Of a DNA stretch of 15,692 nt, positions 14,224 to 15,692 are shown in pieces; position 1 is the first letter of the stretch; each line of letters begins with the position of its first letter. The position numbers were made by a program, and so were the translations under genes. This DNA is from Bacteroidales bacterium. GTDB lineage: Bacteria; Bacteroidota; Bacteroidia; Bacteroidales; JAADJA01. A model generated the notes under the pieces. It searched no databases, was not told the origin of the DNA, and saw nothing but the letters and a program-made list of their open reading frames with translations. The stretch spans positions 1 to 15,692 of the forward strand of contig JAOZLR010000029.1 in the NCBI GenBank assembly GCA_029934735.1, in the 5' to 3' direction.

Positions 14224-14231
14224 TAATTTTG
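14224..14231 (+). promoter_or_regulatory. Promoter -7 box for the DUF6913-dapA unit
   Basis: TAATTTTG fits TAnnTTTG and lies 30 nt before the GTG start at 14262. Together with the box at 14133-14140 it makes the cyclase/DUF6913 spacer a divergent promoter region. Confidence 0.6.
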
Positions 14232-14261
14232 GCTGTTTTTCCAAATATGAAATAATAAAGA

Positions 14262-14810
14262 GTGGAAATTTTATCCGGCATAAAACAGACAGTAGGCAAT
14301 TTTATACTTAACAGGAATATTTCCCGTCTTGAGCGCGATAAAAAACTTGTTAGTTTTTCTGATGCAAGGAATGTTGGAATTGTTTATTTGGTTAGCAATC
14401 AGGGAATTTTCAATAAAGTAAAGCTGCTGATTCGTAAATTGAATAGTCCATACCGGCAGGTTATGGCGTTGGGCTTTGTTGATAGGGATTCAATTCCCGA
14501 CTATTGTGTGGCGGCAAATTCAGGTTATTACTTTGATAAAAAGGATTTGAACTGGTATGGTGCTCCTAAAAATGATTACATAAAAGAATTTATAGATAAG
14601 GAGTTTGATATTATTATTGACCTTACTCTTGAAGAGGTTTATGCTCTTCAATATATTGTTGCCCTGTCAAAGTCGAAACTTAAAGTCGGGAGATTCAGTA
14701 AAAGTATGGAGAAATATTATGATTTGATGATAAAAAACAACAATGATATTCTATCTGATGAGTATATTGATCAAATCCTGTATTATCTTGACATCTTAAA
14801 AAGCAAATAA
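14262..14810 (+). CDS. DUF6913-like protein upstream of dapA
   Basis: This 182-residue, probably cytoplasmic protein of unknown function resembles the Bacteroidota-specific DUF6913 family. The most characteristic stretch is the C-terminal half: EFDIIIDLTLEEVYAL (114-129) followed by QYIVALSKSKLKVGRF (130-145). A basic N-terminus (ILNRNISRLERDKK, 15-28) and an alternating strand/helix pattern are visible, but no catalytic motif is. The start is GTG at 14262; the nearest upstream ATG (14246) reaches a stop after two codons. It ends one nucleotide before the dapA ATG, so the two are almost certainly cotranscribed, which hints at a link with lysine/peptidoglycan precursor synthesis without showing its nature. 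Confidence 0.82.
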   Translation: MEILSGIKQTVGNFILNRNISRLERDKKLVSFSDARNVGIVYLVSNQGIFNKVKLLIRKLNSPYRQVMALGFVDRDSIPDYCVAANSGYYFDKKDLNWYGAPKNDYIKEFIDKEFDIIIDLTLEEVYALQYIVALSKSKLKVGRFSKSMEKYYDLMIKNNNDILSDEYIDQILYYLDILKSK

Positions 14811-14811
14811 T

Positions 14812-15692
14812 ATGAGCTCAAAATTCAGAGGAACCGGTGTTGCAATTGTTACGCCCTTCCATAACTACGGTACGATTGATTTTACCTCTCTTGGGAAAAT
14901 AGTAAATCATATCATTGATGGAGGAGTTGACTTTGTTCTTGCTCTTGGTACGACATCCGAAGCGGTTACACTTTCGGGTGACGAGAGAATTGCGGTTACA
15001 AATTATATTATCGAAACTATTGATAATAGGGTTCCTGTAATGCTTGGTGTGGGCGGAAATAATACTCAGGAAGTTGTAAATAATCTGAAATCAATTGACT
15101 TTGACGGGATTGATGCAATTTTGTCGGTTGCGCCATATTATAACAAACCTCAACAGAAGGGCTTATTTTATCATTTTAAAACCATTGCCGCAACAAGTCC
15201 GATTCCGGTATATTTATATAATGTCCCAGCGCGCACCAGTGTGAATATTACAGCAGAGACCACTTTACGTCTTGCTTCAGAAATAGACAATATTGAAGGT
15301 ATAAAAGAAGCGTCTGGCAATATGCTGCAGGTAATGCAAATTATTAAAGATAAGCCTGATGATTTTGTTGTGCTTTCAGGCGATGATGCTTTGACATTAC
15401 CGATGCTTGCTATGGGAGCTGACGGTGTTATCTCTGTTGTCGCGAATGCTTTTCCTGCCGAGTTTTCGGAGATGGTAAGGCTTGGTTTAAAAGGAAAACT
15501 AAAAAGTGCCAGGGAAATTCATTATAGCCTTTTAGATATTATAAATTCGCTGTTTGCCGATGGGAATCCGGCAGGTATCAAAGCTGCTCTTGATATATTG
15601 GGACTACTAAACAATAATCTCAGATTACCTCTTGTAAAAGTTAATAAATCTGTTTATTACCGTTTAAATTCTCTTCTTGGTGAGTTTGGAAA
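14812..15692 (+). CDS. dapA: 4-hydroxy-tetrahydrodipicolinate synthase (3' end cut)
   Basis: DapA condenses pyruvate with aspartate semialdehyde, the first committed step to diaminopimelate and lysine. The frame is open from ATG 14812 to the window end (293 complete codons, no stop), close to the usual full length of about 295, so only a few residues are missing. The TIM-barrel landmarks are present: GTT at 46-48 (two active-site threonines), APYYNKP (108-113 region), YNVPART with Tyr136 and Arg141, and the Schiff-base Lys165 in GIKEASGN (163-170). The motif after the threonines reads GTTSEAVTL rather than the commoner GTTGE-type; this is probably neutral. It follows the DUF6913-like gene by one nucleotide. 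Family members include N-acetylneuraminate lyase and related aldolases, but the motif set and length favour DapA. Confidence 0.95.
   Translation, partial: MSSKFRGTGVAIVTPFHNYGTIDFTSLGKIVNHIIDGGVDFVLALGTTSEAVTLSGDERIAVTNYIIETIDNRVPVMLGVGGNNTQEVVNNLKSIDFDGIDAILSVAPYYNKPQQKGLFYHFKTIAATSPIPVYLYNVPARTSVNITAETTLRLASEIDNIEGIKEASGNMLQVMQIIKDKPDDFVVLSGDDALTLPMLAMGADGVISVVANAFPAEFSEMVRLGLKGKLKSAREIHYSLLDIINSLFADGNPAGIKAALDILGLLNNNLRLPLVKVNKSVYYRLNSLLGEFG

Overview
The window looks like chromosomal DNA of a Bacteroidota organism, most probably Bacteroidales/Marinilabiliales-like. The evidence is a cell-surface protein with a type IX secretion (T9SS) type A sorting domain, Bacteroidota-type promoter boxes of the form TAnnTTTG in front of most transcription units, a DUF6913-like gene directly upstream of dapA, a PRiA4b ORF-3 family gene next to miaA, AT-rich coding sequence and few Shine-Dalgarno sites. 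Placement below phylum is inference.

Layout. 1-751 has no convincing gene. It is packed with short hairpins of several sequence types, plus inverted and direct repeats. 752-3783 (minus) holds three genes: cca (CCA-adding enzyme), a PRiA4b ORF-3-like acidic protein, and miaA (tRNA i6A37 prenyltransferase). Two of the three mature tRNA, and the last two overlap. 3892-9222 (plus) holds a beta-helix lipoprotein and a 1224-residue T9SS-secreted beta-propeller/PKD protein, each with its own promoter box. 9233-14113 (minus) holds, in transcription order, a membrane class III nucleotidyl cyclase, an HD-domain phosphohydrolase, a two-domain universal stress protein, and a secreted GH88/GH105-type unsaturated glucuronyl hydrolase. 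A strong hairpin terminator lies between the last two. 14262-15692 (plus) holds a DUF6913-like gene and dapA, which runs off the window end.

How the genes fit together. The tRNA block is ordinary housekeeping, with an uncharacterised acidic protein inserted in it. The two plus-strand genes encode envelope or exported proteins. The cyclase, HD protein and universal stress protein could form a small nucleotide-signalling group (maker, possible hydrolase, possible binder); this is a hypothesis from gene order. The GH88/GH105 enzyme stands alone, with no SusC/SusD or other polysaccharide-utilisation genes nearby.

Most worth a second look: the hairpin mosaic at 1-670, including two hairpins that share a loop but have different stems and two inverted copies of a ~39-nt element; a related palindrome that supplies the stop codon of cca; the high share of non-ATG starts; and the cyclase-HD-Usp cluster. 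No RNA genes, CRISPR arrays, insertion sequences with transposase, or prophage genes were found.
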